Assembly (NCBI RefSeq): GCF_964656455.1
Contig: NC_135726.1
Span: forward strand, 21,711,168 to 21,775,167
Source of the DNA: Halichoerus grypus
Taxonomy: Eukaryota > Chordata > Mammalia > Carnivora > Phocidae
DNA length: 64,000 bases
Direction of reading: 5' to 3'
The notes beneath the pieces are model-generated. The model searched no databases and was not told the DNA's origin. It saw only the letters and a list, made by a program, of their open reading frames with translations. The translations under genes were made by a program, and so were the position numbers. The stretch's first letter is position 1; each line of letters begins with the position of its first letter. Positions 10,819 through 21,732 of the stretch are shown one piece after another.

Positions 10819-11225
10819 TTGGTTCTGTTTCTCTGGAGAACCTTAATACAAATGGCAGCAGATCAGATGTTATCAGGGAAGAGAGGGTATGATTATAAAG
10901 TAGTAGGAGGGTACCTCAAGATGAAAGAATAATTCTATATCTTGATTGTGGTGGTGGTTATTAAAATCTGTAAATGTGATTACATATCATAGAACTATAC
11001 AGGAATGCATGCAAAAAGTCATTCATTCCTTAACTGGTGAAACCTCAGTAAGATCAATAGTCTAGTTAATTGTTTAGTGTCCACATTGTCAATTTTCTGT
11101 TATGATAATGTCCTATAGTTATGTAAGATATTAGCGTTAGGGAAAGCTGAGTTACAGGTACACAGAATGGCTTTGTAGCGCTCTTCTCAACTCTTTTGAG
11201 TCTATAATTATTTCAAAATATAAAG

Positions 11226-11365
11226 TTAAATATATGGGTTAGGTACTGTTGTAACTGCTGGAGATTTAAGCGGTGGAATGGATTCCTTGTCCTTAAGGAG
11301 CTTACTTTTTAGCAGAGTTAAACAGTAAATAAGAAAACAAATAAATATGTAAAATTATGTTGAGC
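11226..11365 (-). mobile_element. LINE-2 3' end, antisense
   Basis: ttaggtactgttgtaactgc, gtccttaaggagcttacttt and aaataagaaaacaaataaat follow the antisense L2 order ('ctaggtgctggggata ... catggagcttacattcta ... aataaacaaataa'). Confidence 0.7.
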
Positions 11366-11509
11366 AATGATTGATCAATGAAACAAAACCTATGAGATGA
11401 GAGAGAGTTTAATGGAATGGCTCAGGGAGGACAGCTGTGCAAGAGTGACATGAGAGACTTAAAATATTTGGATTCTTGGAAGAAGAAAAAATGTTATATT
11501 GTTGATATA

Positions 11510-12090
11510 GAAAAAAAGAAGAAAAAATTTCAATTGTGTAAGTTTTAAAGATCTCATTGGCCTTATGCAACGATTCATGATTTGAGCAGCATCTAATCTA
11601 GCAGATAGAAAGGAGCTCCAAGGAGCTGTACAAAATGAAAGACTTTTATAGGCAGAAGGGAATGGGAACAAGGAAGTCATGCAGCCAAAAAAGCCAGTTA
11701 CTTATTGCAAGGTTAATTTCCTTTAAGTGATGGCAGGGGTCTATCAGGCAGATTACCTAACTACTGATGATCAATTGATTCCTGATTGACTGGTTTAAGA
11801 TTCCATTTCTGGAAGAGCTGACACTGTAATTAAGTCTTGGTTAGGTGACCTGGGGCTTAGTATAAGCAGCTCTATAACCTGTTGTCTTGTTTTTAACACC
11901 AGTAAAATAAAGAAATTACTGGAATAAACGTCATCCCTCCCACCTACTGCCTCCATGTTAGAATTTGCAAATTGATCCTGATAACCTTTTCTGCTAAATC
12001 TCATCAACAATTTTAGATACCTTCTCACACATAGTTCCTGGAAATCTCTATTTATGGATTAGAGTTGCCACAGGGATCAATCTTATTTAC
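11510..12090. mobile_element. Possible LTR-type repeat, unassigned
   Basis: Segments such as agatctcattggccttatgc, gcagcatctaatctagcaga and ggcaggggtctatcaggcag give the impression of an old ERVL-like LTR. I cannot place the ends or the family. No reading frame of interest. Confidence 0.25.
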
Positions 12091-12364
12091 CATCCCATGA
12101 ATAGATTAACCCTAATATTCAGCACTCTGTGATTCTTAATGATGTAAAGTGAATTAGGATTTCCTTTACATAAGTTGTCATCCTATCTTTCCTCTGGCCA
12201 GTGTGTAGCTCTGTTGTAGGTATGCACTAAAGCAGAAATCATAACACGTGAGACTTTGTCCTTTCTGTGCCCCTATGGAGCATTAGAATTTAATATGAAG
12301 GCCTTTAGTTAATTCTACAGAAAAGAAAATTAAAAAGAACTCATTTTGGAAGATAATTTGACAT

Positions 12365-12595
12365 AGCAGAGAAAAGCATAAGCCATGCAATGAGACCAAA
12401 GTGGATTTTTTTATATGTTCTGCATGACCTTGGCCAAATAATTTAACTACACTAAGACTCAATTTCCTCATATGAAAGACTGTTAGAATAATACTACCAT
12501 ATTGCATTTTTGCAGAGGTTAAATGATATAGCACACATAAAGCTCCAAGCACAGTGTTTGTATATAGAATGCACTAAATAAACATTTGTTCTCTT
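12365..12595 (+). mobile_element. MIR SINE, forward, nearly complete
   Basis: Clear MIR order: gcatgaccttggccaaataa, ttaactacactaagactcaa, tttcctcatatgaaagactg, gcagaggttaaatgatatag, ctccaagcacagtgtttgta, cactaaataaacatttgttc. This is one of the best-preserved MIR copies in the window. Confidence 0.88.
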
Positions 12596-13503
12596 CCACT
12601 TTCATTTTATATGTTGAAATGACTGAAAGAGAGCATGTGATTTTCCCAGGACATGCAGCAATATTAGAATTTTAGAATCAGAGAACATTAAGGTAGGAAC
12701 TGTCTTTTGATTATGCTATACTATCTTCCCCTTGATGGCTGGGACCAGGAATTATCAGTCTCTTTGTAGTCTGTAATGCCTGCATTAAAGTAATGGTTTA
12801 TCTACTTGAACAGTTGAATATCTATTCAAATCCTTACTACTTAGAGGAAAAGAAAAAAGGCACAGTATATCAAACACAAAATAAATAATTTGATTTCTAG
12901 GGTGTCATGACCTAGATTATGTTGACTTCAAGAGTGCTACATTTGTTCCTCTTTACAAAGTGTCCTTTTTAATAAAACACTTACTTGAAGTAAGGTTCTG
13001 AATTTTCTTAAGGATCAGATAGGCAAATTTCAAAAGAAACTACATTTGTTCTTAAGGGTTTGAATTACCATTTGGATGAGGAAACTCTTACCTATTTTAT
13101 ACTGTAGATCATTATCTAAATTAATTCTGAATAAAATGGAATTCAAAATCATAGGGAAAGAACAGTACTTTCAGTGCCCTAAAATTCTGTTTTACTTTTT
13201 AATGTGGCATTGGTTGGTAGTAACTGTGTTGAAACTTAAAAAAAAAAAAAAAAAAAAAAAAAATTGAAGGCACTTGAGTGATTTGTGTCAAGGCCGCTTG
13301 CTGCCAATGCAGCCTGGAAGAACAGTTCCCGTATCTGCCAGTTTAGCAAACCACCTGGGAAGTATGTGTGGTGAGTGGGTTAGAATCCAGCATCCAGGGG
13401 TTTAGCCCTAGCAAATCAGATTCATGGGTCCTTCAAACCTGGGTTATAACACAACATCTTGAATGATTCTGTTGCATAGGTAGCATTGCTTTTCTGTAGT
13501 CAG
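12596..13503. other. Unassigned interval with a poly(A) run
   Basis: Mostly single-copy-looking. 13238-13263 is a pure poly(A) run, with no recognisable retroposed body before it. A GTGAGT at 13371 lacks a convincing acceptor upstream. Confidence 0.4.
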
Positions 13504-13533
13504 TAATGATGATGATGATGATGATGATGATGT
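13504..13533. repeat. (ATG)n trinucleotide microsatellite
   Basis: About nine to ten tandem ATG/GAT units after cagta. Confidence 0.95.
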
Positions 13534-14019
13534 AATGAAAAGATAGGCTTAGATTAGGAAGGGAAAACAGTCCTGTGTTTACAGTGTTTCCTCTCAGCCC
13601 CTGGAGCTGTGCTGCTTAACATCATTACCAAAATTTGGTACAGAGCAAGAAGCCGTATGTTTCCAGGTAGCGGGACCTATTTTGCAGGCTCCTTCAAAGC
13701 GGTCTGTGTTCTCTACTCTTCTAAAACAGAACTTGGAACAGGGATCTCTGTTGCAGCATTTCATGCTGACTCTTTATGAACCAAGTCTCCCAGGAATAGA
13801 AACCATTAATTTGTGAGGGGTAGCTGGAGTGAGCCTGCCATCCTGTTTACATGGGTAATGCAGTGGTTTCTCAAGGTTTCCTGGTTTTGCTCTCTCATCT
13901 TCTCATTCATGTATCACCAGAGAACCAGAATGATTTTCAAAATATGTAAAACATATCAAAGCATTCTTGGATTAAATTGAAAGCACGACAATTAAGAATT
14001 TTCTGGAGTTTCTCCCGGT
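13534..14019. other. Single-copy-looking DNA
   Basis: Less AT-rich than average; no repeat, exon or motif recognised. Confidence 0.4.
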
Positions 14020-14096
14020 CTTCCTTCCTTCCTTCCTTCCTTCCTTCCTTCCTTCCTTCCCTCCCTCCCTCCCTCCCTCCCTTCCTCCCTCCTTTT
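14020..14096. repeat. (CTTC)n then (CCCT)n compound microsatellite
   Basis: About ten TTCC units pass into about eight CCCT units. A pure polypyrimidine strand. Confidence 0.96.
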
Positions 14097-14424
14097 TAGC
14101 ACCTGCTTATCTTCTCTTTGCTAATTATGTTTTTTCCTTTATTTTGTTACTGGATTGTTCTGAGACTTTCCTGACTTTGGAGGTTGATGTCTACAGTCCC
14201 CTTTCCTTCTTCAGCACTTCTTAATATGGTTCCATAATCTAATTTCTCAGGTCAAAAGTCAGCTTTTCTAGAGAAGACTTTCTTGACCATCCAGTTGATA
14301 TTCTCTATTATCAACCTATGTTTTCCATCTAGGCACCTTTGATAAGATGATGTTCTTTTTAGGTTTATGCTTTATCTTTCTTAGCTGCCCTTTCTTTTAA
14401 AATGTGAGAAAAACTGGCATATTT

Positions 14425-14721
14425 GATGAACACTGTTACTCTCAGTGCTTAGCACATCTTGCATATAGTAAGTGCTCAATAAATTTACTGCCTTCGGGGC
14501 ACCTGGGTGGCTCAGTCGTTAAGCGTCTGCCTTCGGCTCAGGTCATGATTCCAGGTCCTGGGATCAAGCCCCGCATCGGGCTCCCTGCTCAGCGGGAAGC
14601 CTGCTTCTCCCTCTCCCACTCCCCCTGCTTGTATTCCCTCTCTCGCTGTGTCTCTCTCTGTCAAATAAATAAATAAAATCTTTAAAAAAATATATTTAAA
14701 AAAAAAAATTTACTGCCTTCG
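14425..14721 (+). mobile_element. Can-SINE, forward, inserted at the end of a MIR
   Basis: 14430-14496 resembles the MIR/L2 tail (gtgcttagcacatcttgcat, gtaagtgctcaataaattta). The SINE body (14497-14705) begins gggcacctgggtggctcagt and ends in AAATAAAATCTTT plus A-rich sequence. aaatttactgccttcg at 14481-14496 is repeated exactly at 14706-14721. Young and complete. Confidence 0.95.
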
Positions 14722-16724
14722 TAGACAAAGGAGAAATTAACAGAATCAGTAAAGGGCATACAGAATTAAGAATTGAAAAAAAAAATTCTATTGTTATTTT
14801 ATATGTAAGATTGTTTAGGTAAATACAATATACATTAATTATCTACAATTTAAAAAATGAAGATAAGTAAAAAAATAAAACCATTTGTTACCTTATATCC
14901 TAAACACATATTGGACACCATTGTTAACAGTTACATGTCTTTCATGGGTTTTTCAGTTCCTCTGTGTGGGAGTTGTCACATGCCATTAGAAAGTATGTTG
15001 TTATCCATATGTTGTGTGTGTGTGTGCATGTGTGTTTGTACAAACATGTGTGTGTCACTCTACACTATATTTAATCATTTGGATTGTTTCTCATATCTTC
15101 TATTGAAAAAGGCACTGCAATGAACATCTTTGTATATGATTCTTGATGTCCTTCCCTGATTATTTTTGTGCCACTTTCTGAGTGATTTCCTTGACATTAT
15201 CACCCAACACATGTATAATTTTTATTTTTTAATTTCCCAGAACTCTTTCTTATTTTCTATTTCTTATATATAGCATCTTCTTCATATTTCTTATTTGAAA
15301 TACGTATTTTGACTTCTGCTAAAAATGTTATGTGTTGCTAGTGATGTGAGGTTTTGATTTTTTCTCAAAACTTTATTTCCTCATACTTCTTTCCTTTGTC
15401 TTCTTTGTTTTGAGCTCCAGCTTATAGAAGATTCCCTCCTCTAAGTATCTGCTGATATTTGGATTATTTTTCATATTGAGAAATCAGTAAGTGCTTTCTA
15501 GTTAGCTATGGTTCAGTGGTGGTTGGTATTTGTCAACCAGTGCAACTCATTAGAGTGTGAAGGGAGAGAACTAAAATCTTTTTCCTTGGAAGTATTCCAT
15601 TTTGCAAAAACAAACAAACAAACAAAACTCCTCCACATTTCCAACTTGGGCTCAATAAATCTGGCTGCCAGAAACTTGAGAGCTAAATAGCAGAGGGAGA
15701 TTCTGGGTAACATGAATCTCACATTTCAGCAAGTAGAAATGCATTTCTGTTAATGATTAAGCCTCTCCCAGTCTCTCTCTCTGGCTTGTGTCTCTGCGTC
15801 AAGACCAACATTGGGAAGATAGTGCAGTCAAAAGACTAACTGTTGCTCATTTATCCTCCAACCATCACATATCCCTGCCTCTAATTCCTGAGACTCCATG
15901 GGCTAATTCTGGGTTAATCCACATTTTTTTCTTAAAACTACATTTTTTTATTTCTGATTTTCTACCCTCCATTAAGAAAATTAACACTGATGCAGCTGCT
16001 AAAAATCTTCTAAATATGTATTGACTGTTCTCATGTGCAAATATCTTCTTTCTCGTTCTTTTAGTAGTCAGGTGTTTTAATTAAAAAGAAAAAAAAAAGA
16101 AATGAGTTATCTACTATTGTTTTAGTAGATGTTTGGGTGATGGATGCATAAATTGAATAAAATATGTTAAGCCTCATTTTTTTTAATTCTCTGATGATAA
16201 AATTCAATTGTACGTGCATTAATGCACGGTAGGCTTACATTCTAAGTTAAATAAGAATGTTTTATTTGAGATAAACTTCATGTTGCATCCATAATTTTCA
16301 AATATTGAATTGCAGTCAAATAAAGGGTCATTTCTATTCAGAGATTTATAGTTTAGCAGATGCCCCAACTATTATCTCTCTCTGGTTTCCACTCTGTATT
16401 AATTAAAAGTCTCATTTCTTCTGTCCTTGGCCATAGACCACTGATCTGAACAATTACTCCAGGCAGAATCTGTTGCTAGCTCCAGCTCAGGTGAATAATA
16501 AAATAGAAATATATTGCATTTAATTTTGAAGCCTGCCAATGCTTTCATATGAGAAATATATAATATTTTTTGTATTTTCATTGTTGATTGCAGAAAATAA
16601 ACACTTTTCCCAAATAATTTTATGCTATACAGTATGCTAAGATATTTATACATTTCTAATGGGGCTATCACAACACTTCAAGGAAATCAGCATTACATCT
16701 AATTTATTATGGGAGCCATTTGAT
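14722..16724. other. AT-rich interval, mostly unassigned
   Basis: Contains a short (TG)n at about 15014-15038 and (CAAA)n at 15607-15626. Open frames of 60-90 codons on both strands are unremarkable. A GTAAGT at 15487 has no good paired acceptor. The 16-bp palindrome is listed separately. Confidence 0.4.
16213..16228. promoter_or_regulatory. Perfect 16-bp palindrome
   Basis: CGTGCATTAATGCACG reads identically on both strands. It has an ATTAAT homeodomain-type core and a CpG at each end, which is notable in CpG-poor DNA. A binding-site role is inference only. Confidence 0.4.
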
Positions 16725-16975
16725 AGATGAAGTAATTGAGGCTTAGAAAAGTTAATAACTTGATTGAATATACATGAATAACGTTAATAATAACAGTTAA
16801 AATATTCTAAATGTTTAACCTAAGCCAGTTATAATAATAATTGCTTTTCATTTACTAGCACATTTAATCTCCATAAAATTCCATAGTAATAGATAGTATT
16901 ATACCCATTTAAGCAAATGAGAAAACTATAATTAGAAAAGTTTTGAAAAGCAAAACAAAACGTAGCCAACATCAT
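16725..16975 (+). mobile_element. MIR remnants, forward
   Basis: 16730-16765 (agtaattgaggcttagaaaa) and 16855-16950 (agcacatttaatctccataa, tattatacccatttaagcaa, atgagaaaactataattaga) match the second half of the MIR consensus ('catttaatcctcacaac ... tacccattttacagatgagg'). Confidence 0.6.
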
Positions 16976-17339
16976 GAAACTTAGTGGTAGAAGTGGGGTT
17001 CAAGATGAGAAGAGTCTGATTCTAGAACATAAGCTTCTCCCACAACCATCATATAGCTTCTTATCTGTAGATTCCTGTTCACTATATGGATATTATTGAA
17101 AATGTGAATTAATATAATTTTGAATTTAAAGCAGTGATTGAAATCCTATATATTGTCTGAGACCTAGCATCTTGGATCTCTTCTCTCATTTGGTGATAAA
17201 TCCAGTATCAAATTTAAATCAAAGACACAGACTTTTGAAAAGGCAAGTTTACTATCTAAGATTTCATCTGGCAGAAGACACTTCAAGAGGAGTCTTTTTT
17301 TTTTCCCCCAACTGTGCTTCACACCTTTAATATCGTTCA

Positions 17340-17542
17340 AGAACATTCATTCAGTGTTGACACCATTCACAATTGTGCAAATGACATTATCAGATTGTCA
17401 GGCAAATTGAAGCAATTATCTCATGAGTCTTAAGCAATGCGCACATTGACATATATTTGCCTTTTGATAACAAGGAGTGATCTGTCAGCTGAAAAGCAGG
17501 CCTATCATTGAAATGCTTCTTAGATATTTATTTCATTTCCAG
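17340..17542. other. Repeat-free sequence upstream of candidate exon B
   Basis: No mobile element seen. Contains octamer-like attgtgcaaatgac and cacaattg. The 3' end is the pyrimidine-rich tatttatttcatttccag acceptor. Confidence 0.35.
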
Positions 17543-17588
17543 GCGAATGACAACTCTGGCAATAAACAGTGATATTCTTTCACTTAAG
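17543..17588 (+). other. Candidate internal exon B (46 nt)
   Basis: The acceptor tttatttcatttccag lies immediately before, and the donor AAG/GTGAGT immediately after. Only one of three frames is open: one base completing a codon, then RMTTLAINSDILSLK, ending on a codon boundary. The entering phase (needs two bases from upstream) is exactly what candidate exon A at 4011-4072 leaves. The other two frames contain TGA. No downstream exon of matching phase was found by eye up to 64 kb, and the peptide is not recognised. Confidence 0.33.
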
Positions 17589-17860
17589 GTGAGTTTTAGG
17601 ATTAGAGAACTGAGTTGTACTGGCAGTTTGGCATATATTAGCATATGAAAACACTCAGCATTTTGTCTCTTGGTAAGAGCAGTAATTAATCATTGACAAA
17701 CAAATTGTAATTCTTATTATGCATAATAGGGAAGAAATAATGCCTCAGCTTCACACAGACTGGGTTTCAGTGTGGGGTGCGGAGCTAAGAACTGCACAGT
17801 GAGAAATCCTGTAAGAGTATCTGAACATAAAGATCACTCATGGTATGATGCATTTCTCAG
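17589..17860. other. Repeat-free AT-rich sequence, possible enhancer-like element
   Basis: Has gcagtaattaatcattgaca, acaaattgtaattcttatta and tatgcataata, a cluster of homeodomain/POU-like sites by eye. Binding is not shown. Confidence 0.3.
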
Positions 17861-17879
17861 AAGGAGAGAACAGAGCAGA

Positions 17880-18070
17880 GCAAACCATGGTGGGAGAGAA
17901 TGAGAGAGAAAGAGAGAGAGATAGCACAAGTGAGAGAGGCAGAGGGAGAGACAACCTCAACAGACTCCACACTGATCACAGAGCCTGATGCGGAGCTTTA
18001 TCTCAGGACTCTGAAATCAAGACCTGAGCTGAAATCAACAGTCAGATGTTTAACCAACTGCACTACCCAG
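17880..18070 (-). mobile_element. Degenerate Can-SINE, reverse
   Basis: gagagaatgagagagaaaga, aacagactccacactgatca, agagcctgatgcggagcttt, aagacctgagctgaaatcaa and gcactacccagatgca follow the SINE order with many mismatches and a lost T-tail. An old copy. gatgcatt near both ends may be the remains of its duplication. Confidence 0.75.
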
Positions 18071-18218
18071 ATGCATTGATTGCAAATTGTACCCGAGGTT
18101 TCCCACTGCAATTTTTAATACTGTGTTTATAGAAGTATAACAGATTAAGATTTGTTTGGACATCTTCAGTATTATCAAATGATTCTACAAACTTTCTTAT
18201 TTGGCAATAGGAAATCTT

Positions 18219-18420
18219 TTAATTTTTTTAAAAACTTATTTACTTTAGAGAGACACGGTGGGGGGAGGGGTAGAGGGAGAGAATCTTCAAGCAGACTCCG
18301 TGCTGAGCATGGAGCCCAACACAGGGCTTAATCCTATGACCCACGAGATCATGACCTGAGCCGAAACCAAGAGTCCGATGCTCAACTGAATGAGCCACCA
18401 ACGTGCCACTTAATTTTTTT
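18219..18420 (-). mobile_element. Can-SINE, reverse, older subfamily
   Basis: Body about 18229-18408, from aaaaacttatttactttaga to tgagccaccaacgtgcca. It carries the 'ccgaaaccaagagtccgatg' variant of the older Can-SINE type. ttaattttttt flanks both ends. Confidence 0.85.
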
Positions 18421-18756
18421 TTATTAGCAACAGAGTATATTTGATTTTCAGTAATGGATATTTCTGGCCAGAAACTAGGATATAAGTTAGAATTCATATT
18501 TGGATTTTGATGTTTCTTTATAAAGTAATTTATATACTCTACTAAATTTTACTTGAGTGATCTTCACAAATTTGTACATATAACAACTCCAACTCTTTTT
18601 TAGTTAGCATTTCAAATATGATCTCCCTTCTTTGGGATGTTCAATCTTACACTCTTCTAAAAAAAAAAAAAAAAAGTCAGTAGGGGTGTGTTCTACTCAT
18701 TTGGAATGGTATGATTTTTAATAAATGTATCAATAAATTAATGACCTCTTTTTGTC
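18421..18756. other. AT-rich interval with poly(A)
   Basis: 18660-18675 is poly(A). No element body can be assigned to it. Confidence 0.4.
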
Positions 18757-19167
18757 GGTTTTTAAAAATTCTATTTAGTTAACATATAGTTTATTATTAG
18801 TGTCAGGGGTTGGATTCAGTGATTCATCAGTTTCATATAACACCTAGTGCTGATAACATCAAGGGCCTTCCTTAATGCCCATCAGCAATTACCCCATCTC
18901 TCTACCCACCTCCCTTCCAGCAACCCTCAGATTGTTCCCTTTAGTTTAGGTTCTCTTATGGGTTGACCCTGTTTTTATCTTATTTTACTTCTCCTTCCCT
19001 TTCCCTCCTATGTTCATTTGTTTTGTTTCTTAAATTCCACATATGAGTGAAATCATATAGTGTTTATCTTTTTCTGACTTATTTTGTTTAGCATAATACC
19101 CTCTAGTTCCATCCACCTCATTGCAAATGGCTGACTAATATTCTTTTTGATGGCTGACTAATATCCC

Positions 19168-19210
<43 letters not shown>

Positions 19211-20476
19211 TGATATATATATATCATGTCTTCTTTATCTGTTCATCTGTTGAAGGACATCTGGGTTCTTTCCATATTTTGGCTATTATGGACATTGCTT
19301 CTATAAACATTAGGGTGCATGTGCCCCTTAAAATCACTGTTTTGTGTCCTCTGGATAAATGCCTACAAGTGCAATCACTAGGTCATAGGGTAGTTCTATT
19401 TTTAGCTTTTTGAGGAACCTCTGTACTCTCTTCCACAGTGGCTGCACCAGTTTGCATTCCCACCAACAGTGTAGGAGGGTTCCCCTTTCTCTGCATCCTC
19501 ACCAACATCTGTTGTTTCCTGAGTTGTTCATTTTAGCCATTCTGACTGGTGTGAGATGGTATCTCCTTGTGGTTTGGATTTGTATTTCCCTGATGCTGAG
19601 TGATGTTGAGCATCTTTTCATGTGTATGTTAGCCATTTGTATGTCTTCTTTGGAAAAATGGCTGTTCATGTCTTCTGCCCATTTCTTGACTGGATTTTTG
19701 AGGTTCTTTTTGGGTGTTGAGTTTGGTAATTTCTGTATAGATTTTGGATACCAGCCCTTTATCTGATGTCATTTGCGAATACCTTCTCCCATTCCATAGG
19801 TTGCCTTTTAGATTTGTTGACTGTTTCCTTTGCTGTGCAAACGCTTTTTATCTTGATGAAGTCTCAATAGTTCATTTTTGCCCTTGCTTCCCTTGCCTTT
19901 GGCGATGTTGCTAGGAAGAAGTTGTTCCGGCTGAGGTGGAAGAGGTTGCTGCATGTGTTCTCCTCAAGGATTATGATGGATTACTGTCTCACATTGAGGT
20001 CTTTCATCCATTTTGAATTTATTTTTGTGTATGGTGAAAGAAAATGGTCCAGTTTCATCCTTCCTCATGTGGCTGTCCAGTTTTCCCAACACCATTTGTT
20101 GAAAAGACTCTTTTTTTCCATTGGATATTCTTTCTTGATTTGTCAAAGATGAGTTGACCATAGAGTTGAGAGTCCATTTCTGGGTTTTCTATTCTGTTCC
20201 ACTGATCCATGTATCTGTTTTTGTGCCAGTACTATACCATCTTGATGATGACAGCTTTGAAATAGAGCTTGAAGTCTGGATTCTGATGCTACCCGCTTTG
20301 GTTCTCTTTTTCCACATTTCTTTGGCTATTTGGGGTCTTTTCTGGTTCCATACAAATTTTAGAATTCTTTGTTCCAGCTCTGTGAAAAATGCTGGTGGTA
20401 TTTTGATAGGGATCGAATTGAATGTGTAGATTGCTTTGGGTAGCATAGACATTTTAACAATATTTGTTCTTTCATA
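18757..20476 (-). mobile_element. Carnivore LINE-1, 5'-truncated, reverse
   Basis: The 3' UTR is at the left (ttctatttagttaacatata, ccttaatgcccatcagcaat, cacctcccttccagcaaccc). ORF2 C-terminal sequence runs antisense to about 20476: tctagttccatccacctcat, gcattcccaccaacagtgta, tttgcccttgcttcccttgc, ctgttccactgatccatgta. The minus-strand frame 20189-20602 includes [20 protein letters not shown] and [20 protein letters not shown], the conserved ORF2p segment after the reverse-transcriptase domain. Stops and indels interrupt the rest, so it is dead. The upstream half of ORF2, ORF1 and the 5' UTR are missing. Confidence 0.93.
19170..19209. repeat. (TG)n microsatellite inside the L1
   Basis: About twenty TG units, expanded from the short ATTGTGTGTATAT that L1 copies normally carry here. 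Next to it, tggctgactaatat is duplicated (about 19128-19142 and 19151-19164). Confidence 0.95.
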
Positions 20477-20924
20477 ATGACTTGCTCTTGATAAAAACTT
20501 AGTATCTGGTTGGCAGTAGTATATTGGCAAAAACTTTTCACACTGCTTTCTTCTGAACAAAATGATGGACGATTGCACCATCAAATTATGGCAGTACCCC
20601 ATGGTATTATATTCCTACTCATGCATAAACCACTGCATAATCATGTTTTAAAATGACATGATTCTTTACATGCTTTGAGAAATAAAGCTTAGCTTGTTAT
20701 AGAAGGCAGTTGTAAGAAATAGCCCAGGCATTAGACTGTTCTAGAAAATGAAATACAGAAGCTTGCTTTGAAATTTTGCAAATATTCTATTCCATAGAGA
20801 CTAGGCATTAATTAGGAAAGAGGAAGACTTACTTTTCTGTGTATTTAGAAAAGAAAGAAGACTCAGATAATATAGCTGTGTTAAGATATACATATTTTAT
20901 CTCTTGTCTATTTCATTAGCTTCA
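20477..20924. other. AT-rich gap between two L1 segments
   Basis: No recognised family. It begins exactly where the L1 homology stops. Confidence 0.4.
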
Positions 20925-21732
20925 TGAAGATGTAATTGACATAAAATAAAATTCACCAAGTATAAATGTAGATTTGAATGAGTTTTAACAAATTAACCGA
21001 TGTAGTCACAATCGTGATAATAAACATTTTCAGCACCCCAAAATTCCATCTTACCAATTTGCACCCATTCTCATACCCCAACATTCTGCCCTTGGAAAAC
21101 ACTAAATTGCTCTCTGTCATTTCTAGAATTTCATACAAATGGATGCATGTAGTATATAGTCTTTTGTGTCTGAATGATTTCAAATAGCATAACACATTTA
21201 AAATCCATTCAATTTTTTGTATGCATTAGTAGTTCATTATTTCATTACTGAGTGATATTCTACTATATGAATATATACTGTAAATTTTTTATGTATTCAT
21301 CTACTGATGGGCATGTGAGTTTTATATGATTTAGGGCTATTATGAATAAAGCTTCTATGAACAATTATTTACATACATCACACAAAGTCTTTGTGTGACA
21401 TATGTTTATGTTTCTTGGATAAAGACCTAGGGCGTGGCATTGCTGAATCATATGGAAGGTATATTTGAATTTTATCAGGAAACTGCCCCCCCCCAATTTT
21501 TTTCCCCAAAGTGGCTGCATTATTTTGACTTCATACTAGGAATGTGTGAGTGTTTTAGTTGTTTTCCATTCTTGGCAACATTAATTATTGTCAGAATTTT
21601 TAGCAACTATTTTAATTTTACCTTTTATATATCTTGTTGTGGTTTCAAAGTACAGTTGCTTGATGACAGTGATGTGCAACATTTTATGTGCTCACATGTC
21701 ATTCAGCCATTTCCCTGATAAAGCTGCTGTTT

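Larger units (their letters stand above)
10047..10861 (+). mobile_element. Interspersed repeat (LTR-like, family unassigned) inside the L1
   Basis: Begins tgtgatggttaattttgtgt followed by caacttgac. Continues after an inserted SINE with cttctgggtgtgtctgtgac, agattgccctccctaatgtg and tgttgagggcctgaaaagaa. It ends ttggttctgtttctctggag followed by aaccttaatacaa. I know this order as a common mammalian repeat but cannot name it with certainty. The TA-rich block 10648-10818 before the end has expanded and yields a spurious 140-codon frame. Confidence 0.6.
9880..11225 (+). mobile_element. Old LINE-1 3' end split by a later repeat
   Basis: The left part (9880-10046) carries ggattccaggatattatgct and ctatgtgaaaataaccagtc, the L1M 3' region. 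It breaks at tatagagatgg. The right part (about 10862-11225) resumes at cagcagatcagatgttatca and runs through tcttgattgtggtggtggtt, agttatgtaagatattagcg and tataattatttcaaaatata. The end is typical of L1MC/L1MD-type 3' termini. The two halves join into the expected L1 order once the inserted repeat is removed. Confidence 0.75.

Noticed and set aside
10470..10892. 140-codon + strand frame, longest in the window
   Set aside because: Lies in an interspersed repeat and its TA-rich simple sequence (Ile/Tyr-rich peptide).
13371..13376. GTGAGT donor-like site
   Set aside because: No pyrimidine-rich acceptor at a sensible distance; upstream AGs follow purine-rich sequence.
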